A stretch of DNA of 56,983 nucleotides from a virus. The position numbers and the translations under genes are program-made. The notes below the pieces were generated by a model, which worked only from the letters and a program-made list of their open reading frames with translations, was not told where the DNA came from and made no database searches. Positions 1 through 8,295 of this stretch are shown in pieces. Positions within the stretch are counted from its first letter, which is position 1, and every line of letters begins with the position of its first letter. The stretch covers positions 1 to 56,983 of the IMG/VR virus record IMGVR_UViG_3300036772_000333; one strand, given 5' to 3'.

Positions 1-127
1 TTCCGCCGGAAAATGTCATGCTGCCTTGGGTTCCGCCAAGTGTCAGGGCAGCCGTGATGATTGTTACACTCAAACCCGCCGGTGTCGATACGGAAAATAA
101 GCCTGTTGTCGCATCATAACCAACCAG
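1..127. repeat. Terminal direct repeat, left copy
   Basis: Bases 1-127 are identical to 56857-56983. The length of 127 equals a common assembler k-mer size, so this is most simply the overlap of a circular contig and not a biological terminal repeat. It means the molecule is circular or circularly permuted, with a unit length of about 56,856 bp. Confidence 0.95.
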
Positions 128-787
128 GTACTCCCCGGCGACTGGCGTTACCGTGGCTGGCAGGACCGGTGTTCCCGATATATCCGCGTAGGCCGGCTGG
201 GTCGCAGTGAAGGCTCCCGTGGAGGCGTTGTAGCTGTTGATCCATTCGTGCGCTACCGCATTGAAGGTGATGGGAACGATCGGGCACGTCGTTGCGAAGA
301 AGTCAGATCCGGTGAAGGTGACGATGGCGAAGTACCCCCCGGCAAGAGGCATGGACGCTGCCGCCGGGTTGAACGCGTAGCTGATGGTGCCGCTCATCGG
401 TGTGAGCGTTGCCAGACCGGTTCCTTGGTTTTCCAGGAACACGAGGTACGGGGAGGAGACTCCATTGCTCAAGGTGATCGCGATGGGAGATGCATCGTTT
501 AGGATGACGGTCGCTCCATTGTCTCCCGGTTGCGTGGTGTAGGCTGTCTGGCCGGATTGATCGTTTACCGTGCCAATCGAGGTGACCGGAGACCCGCCTC
601 CGCCCGAAGGAGAAGACGCGACAACCACCGTCCTGCTGGAGGCTGCCGCTGTTGCCGTTCCATGCACTGCCGCGATGGCCTGCGCGTGGTTATTCAGCTT
701 CTGGTAGATCAGTTGGAGATGGTAACGGACCCTGTCTTCGACCTCGAGTCCAACTGCAGGAAAATAGGTTGTGATGGGGGTTGTCAT
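1..787 (-). CDS. Fibre-like virion protein, N-terminal part (crosses the join)
   Basis: Start ATG at 787, overlapping the stop of the nozzle-like gene as ATGA. The frame stays open to base 1 and, after joining the circle, ends with TAG at 56828-56830, giving 271 residues. The N-terminal ~40 residues look helical (EVEDRVRYHLQLIYQKL). A Gly/Ser linker (SPSGGGGSP) follows, then beta-rich sequence full of Thr, Ser, Gly and Ala, the usual texture of phage fibre or distal tail proteins. It sits between the nozzle-like protein and the ejection-protein candidates, so a tail attachment role is inferred. No enzyme motif is visible. Confidence 0.6.
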   Translation of the reverse strand, partial: MTTPITTYFPAVGLEVEDRVRYHLQLIYQKLNNHAQAIAAVHGTATAAASSRTVVVASSPSGGGGSPVTSIGTVNDQSGQTAYTTQPGDNGATVILNDASPIAITLSNGVSSPYLVFLENQGTGLATLTPMSGTISYAFNPAAASMPLAGGYFAIVTFTGSDFFATTCPIVPITFNAVAHEWINSYNASTGAFTATQPAYADISGTPVLPATVTPVAGEYLVGYDATTGLFSVSTPAGLSVTIITAALTLGGTQGSMTFSGG

Positions 788-3700
788 ATCGCGGCTGTAT
801 CTCCTTGGCTCTCCGCTCCAAACGGTTTTTTGATGGTATACGCCTTCGCGCGCCCCCAGGCACCGATCCACACCTCTACATCTTCTTTCCAGAGAAAGAA
901 TGGGACCGAGCACGTTACAGAGAACGAACATATCTTGAACTTATTGGGCGGACACTTCATCACGACCTTAGCGGGGTTTACCTGCGATCCGGTCGCGGGC
1001 CATGCCACCGAGAAGTTTCCCTGGTCCGTGGTCACCGTTACCGTAACCTCTTGGGTCGCGATGTAGGCCAGATTGATCTGGTAGATGTGTTGCCACCCCC
1101 GGAGTCCGTTATCGGACCCCTCTGTTGTCCAGGTCTCCGCCGCATCGGGGTAAGGTACTGCGATCCACTTCGCCGATCCTGTACCAGAGGGCCAGATACG
1201 CCACGGCACTCCGTCCGTCGAGACGATGCGAACCAGATGCGTCACAAAGGGTGTCGCAAACGAGAATGCCTGAACCGATTGCCCATTGAAGGTTGTGGGG
1301 CTGGGAGTTGGCGTGTGCAGATTTCCCAGTTCGTCTTCCACGTGGAAGGTCTTTGCTGCCCCAAGCGAATCGGCCTGAAGCAAAAGGCCCTGAATAAACT
1401 TGTTGCTGTCGGTTCCCAGGTCGTCCCAATCCGTGGGGCGGTCCTGCACGTTTTCCGGTAGCTCAATCCAATCCGGCTGCCACAAATCCAGGATATTGGC
1501 GAGGTTGATCGACCAGGAAGCCTTGAGCGAAATGTCGTCCAGATCGTCGGCAAATCCCGAAGTAAAGTCGAGGATGTACGGTATCAGTGTTCCGCTGCCG
1601 GTGATCGAGTTTGGAGAAAACCCAGAGAGGGCGACGGTGCCACGTGTGCTATAGAGTCCGATTGTGGTTGTGCCGGCCAATTGCGCCTTGAGAAAGACAT
1701 CGCCGATCCGCTTGATGGCCCTGGAGTCTCCACCATTTTCGCTTTTGGTGACGATGATCGCGTTCTGCGCCTCGGTGTTGCCGCTTCCCATGGTGCGTAC
1801 CGTTCCGTCCGTACACCCCACCAGAACGGCGTTGATGTTCTGTCCTACCTGCCAGGAGTGCACATTGACCGGAGGCGTATAGGCATCGACCGTCCAACCC
1901 TTGCCTTCGGTATCGAAGACCAGCGTTCTAGGGTTTCCATTGGTGTCCTGATAGTCGTAATAGAGGTAGCCCGCCGCCAACGAGAGTTGCTGTGCATTTG
2001 GCTTGGTATCGTCCGGCGGAAAAACCGTCTGCCCGCCAATGACGACCGGTTGCGGCACGTGGCCTTCATGAGGGAAAAGGTTGTAAATATCGTCTGAAAC
2101 CGACTTTTCCGCCCCCCCGCCCGCAGAGGCGAAGATTCCATCCTTCGCGCGATAGAAGATCAGCGAACCAAGCGCGGCAATCGCATACCGCATATACAGG
2201 CCACGCGTCGCGGCAGACTGGATGATCGCCCATTGCGTTCCTGTCGTGCCTGTTACGGTCGCCAGCGCATCCGCGAAGTTGGGAATAATCAGCCAAAACC
2301 GCTCCGAGGAGAAGACGGTGCTCAACTCAGACGTAATCGTTCCATTCTGCAGTGGTTCGGCGGGCGAGGTGACGGCAAGCCGGTTTGTGTCCGGGGCAGA
2401 GTCGAAGTTGTTTCCCTTGGACCATACCAGGTCGCCGGTATTCAGAGGGTCGAGTCCAAAGTAGTATGCACCCGCGTTGTCGGGGGTTGGACCCCAAATC
2501 ACCGGCGATGGCTGCGCCGCAAGGTCCGGCTCTGCAATGTTGTACGTCAGGTTCGTCAACGTGGTCGGCAGGGCAGCGGGAAGGATCACGGTAACCTGGG
2601 TCGCGGAGGTCGGACGATTATAGAACTGGTACGCAACCCCTCCGATAACGATCAGTGTTCCGGGAAGCCATCGCACATTGAATTGATCCCCTGAGACCCA
2701 CGTCACTTGCATGGTGCCGGCCACTGCGCCGGCAGCCACGTTGACGACCCCGGCTTTGGGGAGGTCAATCGATGGAAATGGCTCTAAATTGTCGAACTGC
2801 AGTTGCTGGTTGGTTGCAGCACCCAGGTCGGAGAGGGTGTCGACAAACGCGGTCGCAGAATTTGGTCCGGTGCCGACGTAGGTAAAGTTCGCTAAGCCGC
2901 CGCCTTGCCGGTAGAAGTCGATCTTGTCCACCTGTGGGTCGGAGGATGGGGTAGGAACAATACTGGCGTCCTGAACCGAATAAAACACCGTGACGCCCAT
3001 CGAGTTGATGAACGACCGGTCCGATCCGCCAACCGTTTGCGTGGTGATCTGGACACCAAACCCAAAGGAAGGGTCGTTGATGATATCCGGCGTGAGAGTG
3101 GCCCCCCACGTGTCCGCATTGCCGCCCTGGATGGCATCCGTGCTGGAGGCGGAGTTGGGGATGCCGGGAAACTTCTGGTTGCCGATCTGCTGGCCGAGGT
3201 AATAGAGCGAGACCGCCGTGAGAACGCCGGTACCCGCAAACTGGCCGACCCAATTCAAATCGACCGAGATGCCATCGATGTTGACTCCCTCCGGCACGGT
3301 GAATGGGGTGGAACCCATCTTGACCACAACGAAGTCGGTTGTAACACCCGATCCAACGCTTCCGGTTGTCCTGAGCTGTGGGCTATTGAACTCGTATTGC
3401 AGTGAATTGAAGGTGTAGTTGGTCGCAAACGCTGTTGCCGGAATCGTCTCCGAGGGACCGAACTGGCTGTTGGTTCCAGGAATCGAGTCAGGAGCAGGGT
3501 TTGACAGCGCTCCGGTCACCGACGACCGGTAGACGTAGGTATAGAAAATCTGGGTCGTCCCCGTACCGCCACCGACAAACGTCACGCCGGCAGCCGTCTG
3601 AGGCTCCGCAATGCCAACCTTCCAGATTGTCCCGTCGGAGCGTACCTTGACCATCCCGTTGGCATCGCCGATGTAGGCCCAGGGTTGGGGGCTGGCGTTG

Positions 3701-4056
3701 GGGCGGAAGGTCATAAAACTGAGCGGCAACCCGGAGAGTCCGGTTTTGATCTGCGTCGAATTCAAGTAGAGAATCCCTGCGGTTGTGCCTTCGATCAGGG
3801 CGAACCCTGATCCTGGACCGGCGGGCGTGGCGTCATTCAACCGCAGCACGGAGATCACCGAAGCCGGCAGCGCGGAGGGCAGGACGTTGGCCCCCAACGG
3901 GGCGCGTGCCACCATGCGATCCTGCAGATAGCGACGCACGTTCTGCAGGAAGGCGTATTTTTTGGGTGGCAGGATATCGGCCGGAAGCACAAGGTTCATG
4001 CCGCCGAAGTCGAGGCGCACACCGTTTTTGTCTCGGGAGTACTGTTTAGGAGGCAT
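784..4056 (-). CDS. Large tail/nozzle-like virion protein
   Basis: 1090 residues with no signal peptide. I chose the ATG at 4056 because GGAGG sits directly against the ATG at 4062 but six bases before this one. The first third has repeated short beta-type segments (for example WAYIGDANGMVKVRSDGTIWKVG) like the beta-propeller part of podovirus nozzle proteins (T7 gp12 or P22 gp10 type). Size, low Cys and position after a smaller structural gene fit. The C-terminal ~150 residues include WIGAWGR, near the end. It overlaps the upstream gene by 11 bases and the downstream gene by 4. The nozzle role is inferred; it could be another large tail protein. Confidence 0.5.
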   Translation of the reverse strand: MPPKQYSRDKNGVRLDFGGMNLVLPADILPPKKYAFLQNVRRYLQDRMVARAPLGANVLPSALPASVISVLRLNDATPAGPGSGFALIEGTTAGILYLNSTQIKTGLSGLPLSFMTFRPNASPQPWAYIGDANGMVKVRSDGTIWKVGIAEPQTAAGVTFVGGGTGTTQIFYTYVYRSSVTGALSNPAPDSIPGTNSQFGPSETIPATAFATNYTFNSLQYEFNSPQLRTTGSVGSGVTTDFVVVKMGSTPFTVPEGVNIDGISVDLNWVGQFAGTGVLTAVSLYYLGQQIGNQKFPGIPNSASSTDAIQGGNADTWGATLTPDIINDPSFGFGVQITTQTVGGSDRSFINSMGVTVFYSVQDASIVPTPSSDPQVDKIDFYRQGGGLANFTYVGTGPNSATAFVDTLSDLGAATNQQLQFDNLEPFPSIDLPKAGVVNVAAGAVAGTMQVTWVSGDQFNVRWLPGTLIVIGGVAYQFYNRPTSATQVTVILPAALPTTLTNLTYNIAEPDLAAQPSPVIWGPTPDNAGAYYFGLDPLNTGDLVWSKGNNFDSAPDTNRLAVTSPAEPLQNGTITSELSTVFSSERFWLIIPNFADALATVTGTTGTQWAIIQSAATRGLYMRYAIAALGSLIFYRAKDGIFASAGGGAEKSVSDDIYNLFPHEGHVPQPVVIGGQTVFPPDDTKPNAQQLSLAAGYLYYDYQDTNGNPRTLVFDTEGKGWTVDAYTPPVNVHSWQVGQNINAVLVGCTDGTVRTMGSGNTEAQNAIIVTKSENGGDSRAIKRIGDVFLKAQLAGTTTIGLYSTRGTVALSGFSPNSITGSGTLIPYILDFTSGFADDLDDISLKASWSINLANILDLWQPDWIELPENVQDRPTDWDDLGTDSNKFIQGLLLQADSLGAAKTFHVEDELGNLHTPTPSPTTFNGQSVQAFSFATPFVTHLVRIVSTDGVPWRIWPSGTGSAKWIAVPYPDAAETWTTEGSDNGLRGWQHIYQINLAYIATQEVTVTVTTDQGNFSVAWPATGSQVNPAKVVMKCPPNKFKICSFSVTCSVPFFLWKEDVEVWIGAWGRAKAYTIKKPFGAESQGDTAAI

Positions 4057-5443
4057 TGACATCCTCCAGTGCGTACCGTGGGTCCAGTTCCTCGCCGCGA
4101 TGCCCTTCGAGCAACATCTCGCGCGTAAAGATGCCGAGGGCCACCTTGCGCTTCCTCTCCATCAGACAGTATTCCTCGAATTGCTGGTAGAGCGGCAGGG
4201 TCGCCAGGAACTCTGCGCCACCCATCTTGAACATCGCAAGATGCTGCGCGTAACAGAGAATGGCTTCGACGCCATCGGGAGAGAGCTGCACGTCGATGGA
4301 GGGGTCGACGGGGGCATTGCCGACCAGGGTTAGGATGGTCGAGACCGTCGCCGGGGGAGAGCCGCCAAAGCCTCCGGTGCCAAACCCACCGGGTTCTGCG
4401 CCGAATCCTATGCCAAACCCGACAAACGGGGCGGTCGCAACCAAATCCATGCCGCCGGTAACGAGTTGAGGGTCTGCGATACGCCAGGTGTTTTCCCAGT
4501 TCTGCGCGTAGGCGTCCATCTCGTCGACCGAGACTGTATCGACGGGAAGACCGAGAATCTCCGACCAAAGAATCCACGGCAGGAGGACCATGCCTTTGAG
4601 TGCCTTCTGGTAGCGCATGAGGCAGTATTTGGCGCGTGGGTCGTCAGTGGCTTCGGGAGCGTTTGCAAGGCAATCCGCCAAGGCACCGTACATCGCGGCC
4701 CAACACCAATCATCGGGAAGGCCAACCAGATTGGCCGTGGGGGGATCAAACGGTACGCCGCTCTGCAGGGTGATCAGATCCCATGTTCCCGGAGAGTTTG
4801 GGGTCGAACTGCAGTCGAAAAAGATCGGGGTGTTCGCGGTGATCATCCAGCTTTCAGGCGGTCCCACGGTCGCGAGCAGAGAGTTTCCGTAGGCGTTGGC
4901 GCTTAGCCGGTCTTCCTTGGCCAAGGCGTAGGGGGTTTCGACGCTTGGAGGGTTTTGAGGAATCCACCGCACCCGTCTCAGGTCGATCGTGGTCTCTGGT
5001 AATTGGGTCGTGACCCCCACGATCGGGCTGGCCAATGCGGTACCCTGCTGCACGTTGGCGCCGGAGTACTGCAGCAACTCGTCGCGCCGGTACTGCAGGG
5101 CCTCCGATAGGTTGGTGATGTTGAACTGGCTGGTTCCGGTCCACGTGGACCCTGTGGTTTTCTCCAGCAGCATGTACTCCATCTGGGTATAAATCTCGGT
5201 ATCGGTAACGGTTCTGACGCGGGGTGACGGTGCGGTGGTCAGGGTTTTCCAGGTATCGCCGGAGTTGAAGTCCAACTGGTAGGGTGCTACCCAGGTAGCG
5301 GTCTGGGCGTTGAGAACGCGCAGAGCTTCGATGAGGTAGAGTTGGGCCTCGTCGGTGGAGGTGAAGACCCCATTGATATCCTGAAGGCGTTGCAGGAGTG
5401 AGGCCTGCAGTTGCGCGAAGCTTACGTAACTGTAACCAGCCAT
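4046..5443 (-). CDS. Structural protein, probable head-tail or tail component
   Basis: 465 residues. A strong GGGGAGG lies three bases before the ATG. It is the first gene of the minus-strand operon that runs through the contig join to 51797. The N-terminus is helical and looks like an adaptor fold (AQLQASLLQRLQDI, then DEAQLYLIEALRVL). A Gly-rich tract (FGAEPGGFGTGGFGG) lies around residues 345-360, and the C-terminal ~100 residues are again helical with many Met and Glu. This order recalls the 334-residue connector candidate at 33593-34597, which also starts with a short helical domain, so a related adaptor or tail-tube role is possible. I do not recognise a named family. Confidence 0.5.
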   Translation of the reverse strand: MAGYSYVSFAQLQASLLQRLQDINGVFTSTDEAQLYLIEALRVLNAQTATWVAPYQLDFNSGDTWKTLTTAPSPRVRTVTDTEIYTQMEYMLLEKTTGSTWTGTSQFNITNLSEALQYRRDELLQYSGANVQQGTALASPIVGVTTQLPETTIDLRRVRWIPQNPPSVETPYALAKEDRLSANAYGNSLLATVGPPESWMITANTPIFFDCSSTPNSPGTWDLITLQSGVPFDPPTANLVGLPDDWCWAAMYGALADCLANAPEATDDPRAKYCLMRYQKALKGMVLLPWILWSEILGLPVDTVSVDEMDAYAQNWENTWRIADPQLVTGGMDLVATAPFVGFGIGFGAEPGGFGTGGFGGSPPATVSTILTLVGNAPVDPSIDVQLSPDGVEAILCYAQHLAMFKMGGAEFLATLPLYQQFEEYCLMERKRKVALGIFTREMLLEGHRGEELDPRYALEDVNAS

Positions 5444-6117
5444 AGACCTCCCCTTTTACCAACACGATACCACTAGCCGCCTCTTCCTTGGGAGCATTTG
5501 TTTCGGGGCGCAACTCTCCTGTGCGGTAGTGGAAAACTACTAACCCTGAACCCGCGTGGCGCGACACGTTGGAACGTGCCGTAGAGCCCGTTCGGGCGAA
5601 CTGTTATGCCTGATATCCCATACTCGCTTGATCCCTTAAACGAGATAGAGGCCATCTAAGGCAGGGGCGATTACGACTGGAATCCGACTCTGATTGAACG
5701 CCTACCGTTGGGACAGCCCCCTCCGGTCTGTTAGTGCGCCATCGCGAGTATCGGACTCCCAACTTTCCGCCCGAGCACACCCCGCAGGGTATCCGGCAAC
5801 CAAACTCTCGTCCTACCGGCGTGCTGCCGATTTAGGGACTGGTCGAACATAACGACGCTATGGGAATGCAGGTTCATCTAACCGCGCCGCCTCGCTTTCG
5901 CGAAGATGCCGAGACATAGGAGTACGCTTTCAACGTGGAGTCCGAATTTTTCGGGTTCGATGAGCGCATATTCTTTATAAACTTGGCAACTAAACCATTG
6001 CACAAGTCGTCCGAATATGTCAATATTGCAGTTGCGGGGTGACCGTCGAATCATCCCGATTCGAGTGCATGTGAGCTTGGCGGCAACATCTAACTCGGAG
6101 CGCCCCGCACAATATCA
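5444..6117. other. Non-coding stretch of about 670 bp
   Basis: No convincing reading frame on either strand. It lies directly upstream of the minus-strand tail/ejection operon, so it should hold that operon's promoter. An AT-rich patch at 5964-6000 (minus strand ...GTTTATAAAGAATATG...) is the best but weak candidate. Small inverted repeats are visible: GCCCG/CGGGC near 5586-5600, CTTCG/CGAAG near 5893-5904, and TCGAATC/GATTCGA near 6048-6067. I found no tRNA cloverleaf. It could hold a packaging or replication signal, but nothing proves this. Confidence 0.5.
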
Positions 6118-6143
6118 AAGCCCCTCAAAACATCGAGGGGCTT
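6118..6143 (-). terminator. Stem-loop terminator after the secreted coiled-coil gene
   Basis: Nine-base perfect stem AAGCCCCTC / GAGGGGCTT with an eight-base loop. It lies 34 bases past the stop of the minus-strand gene at 6177-6653. On the minus strand it is followed by TTGATATT, a weak T-rich tail, so termination is likely but perhaps incomplete. Confidence 0.65.
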
Positions 6144-6176
6144 ACCTTATGAGAAATTTTCCCTGCATGAAAACAG

Positions 6177-6653
6177 TTACTTTTTCGGTACGGCCCACGT
6201 CTGCGTGGCAGCGTCGTAGGTCGCGGCCTCCGGCAGACTGTTTTCTTTTCTGACGATCCCTTTGACGCTCTCCATCTGTCCCGCCGCCCCGTTGACGCGC
6301 TCCATCAACTCCCGGTTCGCCTCGACAAACTTCCTCTGCGCGTCCGCATTCAATTGATCGCTTTGCTTCTTCAACTGATCGACCTGGTCCAGTAACGGCT
6401 TATACCGCTTATCGGCTCGGATCTGATCCAATAACTGCTTTTGAAGCGCCGCTGCCTTCTCATTCAACTCTTTATTGCTTGCGTCCAGACTTGAGCGCGC
6501 CTGTTGGGTCTTGGTGTCCAGTTGCGCCTTGTCGACGGCATATTGCTGCGCCATCTTGTTGAGCGTCTGGGAGGCTACGGAGTCCTTGACCGGTTCCTGG
6601 GCCATGACGCCTGCCGTAATCAGCACTATTGCAAGAAAAACCCCTATCTTCAC
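6177..6653 (-). CDS. Secreted or periplasmic coiled-coil protein
   Basis: 158 residues from a GTG at 6653, chosen because AAGGAG stands five bases before it and the protein then opens with a proper Sec signal (KIGVFLAIVLITAGVMAQ, likely cleaved after ..MA). The mature part is almost wholly charged heptad-type helix (residues ~30-135), rich in Lys, Gln, Asp and Leu and without Cys. It is a single gene with its own terminator. A spanin-like or envelope role is possible from its shape, but it lacks a lipobox and is far from the endolysin, so I leave it unnamed. Confidence 0.6.
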   Translation of the reverse strand: MKIGVFLAIVLITAGVMAQEPVKDSVASQTLNKMAQQYAVDKAQLDTKTQQARSSLDASNKELNEKAAALQKQLLDQIRADKRYKPLLDQVDQLKKQSDQLNADAQRKFVEANRELMERVNGAAGQMESVKGIVRKENSLPEAATYDAATQTWAVPKK

Positions 6654-6701
6654 CGTATCTCCTTGTATTTTCCAGTACACCAATAACACTCGCCGTTGCG
6701 G

Positions 6702-6926
6702 TCAAACACGTGCCCGCCGTGAATCCACCGACACACCATTCTCTCGATCCATGCGTTCATCCCGTAGCTCCTTGAACCTCTTTTGCGTCGAATACCCCGG
6801 ATCATGCTCCCCGTTCTCAATCCCAACCACTGTCCGGCGCGTCACCCCAAGCGCTTCGGCAAACTCCGCCTGCGTAAGCCCTTGCCCTTTTCTCCACTCC
6901 CGGAAGACCCTTCCATGCTCGTACAT
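6702..6926 (-). CDS. XRE-family helix-turn-helix regulator
   Basis: 74 residues. The helix-turn-helix spans about residues 18-40 (LTQAEFAEALGVTRRTVVGIE), the typical Cro/C1 pattern of a conserved Q, an AL-GV turn and ..VxxIENG. The rest is a short basic tail. AAGG lies seven bases before the ATG. The gene starts inside the 3' end of the zinc-ribbon gene 6842-7117 and is probably co-transcribed with it from the promoter at 7125-7153. It likely binds a DNA operator as a dimer. Which promoter it controls is not shown, though the symmetric site at 19554-19596 is a candidate. Confidence 0.8.
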   Translation of the reverse strand: MYEHGRVFREWRKGQGLTQAEFAEALGVTRRTVVGIENGEHDPGYSTQKRFKELRDERMDRENGVSVDSRRARV

Positions 6927-7117
6927 ACCCGTACCTTACCCAACTTCGGATACACATGCACCACATTTCTCTCATTCCACTTCCGATGATGATTCGTCGG
7001 ACACCGCACCGGAAACGCCTCACCCCCATAATGAGGATTCGAAAACTGCCGCAACCACGGCCACCCACACACATCACACGTAAACACCTGCACCCCAGAC
7101 CGAGTATATTCAACCAT
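6842..7117 (-). CDS. Small zinc-ribbon protein, probably leaderless
   Basis: 91 residues from ATG 7117. The N-terminal half has CDVC, then a WxW pair, then RCPTNHHRKWN, so cysteine/histidine zinc ligands are likely (C-x2-C plus C and H residues). The ..KWN ending of the ribbon is shared with the small proteins at 7275-7484 and 8333-8629. ATG 7117 is chosen because it lies exactly seven bases after a good -10 box, with no Shine-Dalgarno, which suggests a leaderless message. The last ~28 codons overlap the regulator gene 6702-6926 in another frame. Confidence 0.5.
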   Translation of the reverse strand: MVEYTRSGVQVFTCDVCGWPWLRQFSNPHYGGEAFPVRCPTNHHRKWNERNVVHVYPKLGKVRVCTSMEGSSGSGEKGKGLRRRSLPKRLG

Positions 7118-7124
7118 ACGTATC

Positions 7125-7153
7125 ATCATATCCGGTCTATCGTGTCCCGTCAA
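7125..7153 (-). promoter_or_regulatory. Sigma70-type promoter, leaderless configuration
   Basis: On the minus strand: -35 TTGACG (7153-7148), a 17-base spacer, -10 TATGAT (7130-7125), then seven bases and the ATG at 7117. Both boxes match consensus at five of six positions. The expected transcription start falls on or next to the ATG. It would drive the zinc-ribbon gene and the XRE regulator behind it. Confidence 0.65.
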
Positions 7154-7274
7154 GGCTGAATTTCTCTAACGCGATTTAGGGAAGAGAGGCACCACTCCCA
7201 CGCCGCGCGCGCTCACCGGACAAGTCCGTCGCCCGAAGCACGGTCGGGGCATGTCTACGGGACCGGCGTCGATT

Positions 7275-7484
7275 CTACGACCCCGATTGCTGAGCCTTGG
7301 CGGGGGGTACAAGGCGTCGCCGCTTGGTCGGCATACTTGGGCATAGGGAAATCGTTGGTGGGGCCTTGAGCGTGGATAAGTGGTTCCATGTGCGCGCCTT
7401 GCACTGCGGGCAACGCAACGGTTGATGGCTAAGCCACACATGTCGGCAAACATCACAACTGTTGGCTTGTACCATCACCAGCAT
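7275..7484 (-). CDS. Small zinc-ribbon protein
   Basis: 69 residues. The ribbon is CDVC...RCPQCKARTWNH (residues ~10-35): two CxxC knuckles and the same W-N ending as its neighbours. The C-terminal half is Pro/Lys/Arg rich. No Shine-Dalgarno is visible, but TACAAT, a good -10 box, lies seven bases before the ATG, so it may also be leaderless (no clear -35). Function is unknown; such ribbons usually serve in small DNA- or protein-binding factors. Confidence 0.55.
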   Translation of the reverse strand: MLVMVQANSCDVCRHVWLSHQPLRCPQCKARTWNHLSTLKAPPTISLCPSMPTKRRRLVPPAKAQQSGS

Positions 7485-7543
7485 GGTGAATATTGTACCG
7501 GAAAGCCGGTAGTGGGGCTTAGTGGGGCTCGAAGGCTTCTAGC

Positions 7544-7729
7544 CTACGCTGGTCGCGAACATTTAGGAAAATGCAGCATATATCCGTCGTCATCGACCAA
7601 TATCGTGGGAATGCCATCAATGATATTGACCACTACGGTCTCAGGAAGATATCTTGTTGCCTCTATAAAGTCTGGACAATACTGCGAGTAGTATGTCCGA
7701 TAGGCACCTAATTGAACTTGGGCTATCAC
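7544..7729 (-). CDS. Small hypothetical protein
   Basis: 61 residues from a GTG at 7729, preceded by a GAGGAGG about eleven bases upstream. No recognised domain. The sequence is compact and hydrophobic in the middle (TVVVNIIDGIPTILV), with two Cys and a final KCSRPA, which suggests a small folded beta protein. It abuts a disturbed stretch upstream, so it may be the intact end of a decaying gene set. Confidence 0.4.
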   Translation of the reverse strand: MIAQVQLGAYRTYYSQYCPDFIEATRYLPETVVVNIIDGIPTILVDDDGYMLHFPKCSRPA

Positions 7730-7994
7730 GAAGTAATTTCCTCCTCATCGTCGTAGTCGTCATAGTAGTACTCATCCTCATCACTTGAGCGTGGATGGTC
7801 AATAAATGGGAACTATATACATTACTGACTCCCTTTTGCCATAAATCACGCGAACTGCAGCACTTCCTGGTCAAGTCTCCGGGCTGCGATGCGACCTCTC
7901 TAAGATCGCAGTTATACAACGTTACGGTGCCGTGCTGGTAGTAGGGGCTTAGGCACTCTTCGACGCCTTCGCTTTCCGTGTCCGTAGTCCACAC
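7641..7994 (-). pseudogene. Possible remnant of a DNA methyltransferase start, frame-disrupted
   Basis: An open frame from GTG 7994 whose residues ~17-35 (SPYYQHGTVTLYNCDLREV) match the usual opening of phage site-specific DNA methyltransferases (P-Y-Y-x3-V-T-L-Y-x-G-D-x-R-E). No catalytic (D/N/S)PPY motif or SAM motif follows. Downstream, another frame encodes an acidic tail (DEDEYYYDDYDDEEE, about 7735-7780) with no ordinary start codon, closed by a TGA that overlaps the GTG of 7544-7729. This looks like a truncated or frame-shifted gene. The resemblance is short, so confidence is low. Confidence 0.3.
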
Positions 7995-8041
7995 TCAGCG
8001 CAGATTACTGATTCAAGCACTGCTGGATACTTATTGGCCAT
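7949..8041 (-). CDS. 30-residue CxxC peptide
   Basis: 30 residues. AAAGGAG stands seven bases before the ATG at 8041. It has one CAEC knuckle at residues ~17-20 and a Lys/Arg-rich end. It overlaps the last codons of 8031-8276 by 11 bases, as in a coupled operon. A single CxxC could dimerise around zinc. The strong ribosome site is the main support. Confidence 0.5.
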   Translation of the reverse strand: MANKYPAVLESVICAECGLRTRKAKASKSA

Positions 8042-8276
8042 TTCGTAGCTCCTTTTCCACTCTCTGGATAAACTCCTCAACGTATTGACGAATATCGGGT
8101 GATGGATTGCGCTCGAGCCATCTGCGATACCATCCGGCGAGCTGGGGATCGGAGACGCGTCCAGAGTGCAGGTCGTCTCCATGGACCTGGCAGAGAGTGG
8201 CTCCGGCGTCTGCGGCCATGTTGGGGCAGTCTTCAACTAGGCACTTGAGCTTCGAGGGGCCAAAGGCTATTTTCAT
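8031..8276 (-). CDS. Small zinc-finger protein
   Basis: 81 residues. Residues 12-32 carry C-x4-C...C-x2-H (KCLVEDCPN.., LCQVHG), a plausible zinc site. A helical C-terminus follows (WYRRWLERNPSPDIRQYVEEF). The upstream region has TATTAT as a possible -10 and a G-rich, poor Shine-Dalgarno. It diverges from 8333-8629. Function unknown. Confidence 0.55.
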   Translation of the reverse strand: MKIAFGPSKLKCLVEDCPNMAADAGATLCQVHGDDLHSGRVSDPQLAGWYRRWLERNPSPDIRQYVEEFIQRVEKELRNGQ

Positions 8277-8295
8277 CGTACCACCCTACCACACC

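Noticed and set aside
5473-5655. 60-codon minus-strand frame before the tail operon
   Set aside because: No ribosome site, no motif, Arg/Pro-rich chance-like composition.
5680-5720. Short resemblance to the 5' end of 16S rRNA (TGATTGAACGC)
   Set aside because: Only about 11 bases match and the flanks do not follow rRNA, so chance is enough to explain it.
5640-5960. Possible tRNA genes in the non-coding gap
   Set aside because: I checked both strands for a T-arm, anticodon arm and acceptor pairing and found no consistent cloverleaf.
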